A stretch of DNA of 64,000 bases from Clostridium manihotivorum (GTDB lineage: Bacteria; Bacillota; Clostridia; Clostridiales; Clostridiaceae), in assembly GCF_004015185.1 (NCBI RefSeq), contig NZ_CP025746.1, forward strand, positions 3,427,776 to 3,491,775, given 5' to 3'. Of the stretch, positions 63,748 to 64,000 are shown piece by piece. Every line of letters starts with the position of its first letter. The stretch's first letter is position 1. The notes beneath the pieces are model-generated. The model saw only the letters and a list, made by a program, of their open reading frames with translations. It did not search any database and was not told the origin of the DNA. The translations under genes and the position numbers were made by a program.

Positions 63748-64000
63748 CTATATCCCCTCTCTATATTCATATAAGAATACATCCTCAAGATTAGGGCTTA
63801 CCGACTTCCAAGCTTCATTCTTCTCAGCTTCTCCTATAAATCTAAGCTTCATCTTTCCATTTTCCTGCTTTTCTGACAGGGAAATATGTTTCTTTCTAAA
63901 ATCTTTAGCCTCTGTAAAGTCTATCTCTGTTTCATATATCTTTCCTTCAAGAGTTTTACAGATATTTTCTACTGTATCCTTGTATAATACTTTCTTATCC
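63748..64000 (-). CDS. ABC transporter ATPase, C-terminal part only (window edge)
   Basis: About 83 codons of the 3' end, continuing beyond the window. It reads through KKVLYKDTVENICKTLEG and ends SPNLEDVFLYEYREGI. The LEDVFL element is the typical C-terminus of ABC-2 exporter ATPases. Walker motifs lie outside. It is coupled to the two permease genes that follow. Confidence 0.75.
   Translation of the reverse strand, partial: DKKVLYKDTVENICKTLEGKIYETEIDFTEAKDFRKKHISLSEKQENGKMKLRFIGEAEKNEAWKSVSPNLEDVFLYEYREGI

Overview
The window is low-GC DNA with AGGAGG-type ribosome binding sites and many intrinsic terminators. Gene families include a T-box, a ZTP riboswitch, an OppABCDF importer, a standalone AICAR transformylase and SelU/SelD/YedF. 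Together these point to a Clostridium sensu stricto chromosome, most likely a plant-polysaccharide degrader. It carries a GH51 arabinofuranosidase, a GH43 xylosidase, a GH5 cellulase, a pentose-type ABC importer and a phosphoketolase. The species is an inference; no rRNA or tRNA gene was seen.

Layout. 1-2729: 3'-truncated GH51 gene with a promoter/operator. 3320-4072: short-chain dehydrogenase. 4177-7058: ArsR-type repressor and a YhgE/Pip membrane protein, each preceded by the same palindrome. 7169-7390: remnant of a GNAT gene with its terminator. 7589-12630: phosphatase, DinG helicase, nitroreductase. 13036-17281: MarR repressor and a heterodimeric ABC exporter, again with a shared palindrome. 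17518-22566: two alpha/beta hydrolases, a CDF metal exporter and a Ser/Thr kinase. 23136-29155: opp operon behind a T-box leader whose specifier reads as Cys. 29334-38850: carbohydrate block (AraC-type regulator, YesM-type kinase, solute-binding lipoprotein, GH43, sugar ABC importer with cre-like sites). 39262-40673: GH5 cellulase with a one-base frameshift. 41299-44622: small protein, OmpR-type two-component system, membrane protein. 44945-50502: arsenic island arsR-arsD-arsA-acr3 followed by a Cys-pair MarR protein, a Cys-rich methyltransferase and an ArsN-like acetyltransferase. 50833-53165: DUF4886 hydrolase, and purH behind a ZTP riboswitch. 53244-56696: selenium genes selU, selD, yedF. 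57171-57746: small unknown genes. 58123-61052: phosphoketolase with AraR-like boxes. 61315-64000: ABC-2 exporter, cut by the window end.

How it works together. Arabinose and xylose released by GH51 and GH43 would enter through the ribose/xylose-type importer and be split by phosphoketolase. Control appears to come from AraR-like and cre-like sites and from a three-part sensor (lipoprotein, kinase, regulator). Peptide uptake is tied to uncharged tRNA through the T-box, and purine synthesis to ZMP through the ZTP switch.

The most unusual feature is not a gene. Intergenic spaces hold at least four families of short structured repeats (called A-D here). Family A is repeatedly found abutting the T-tracts of intrinsic terminators, including those of the T-box and the ZTP riboswitch, and one tandem pair sits between the two arms of a 15-bp perfect inverted repeat.
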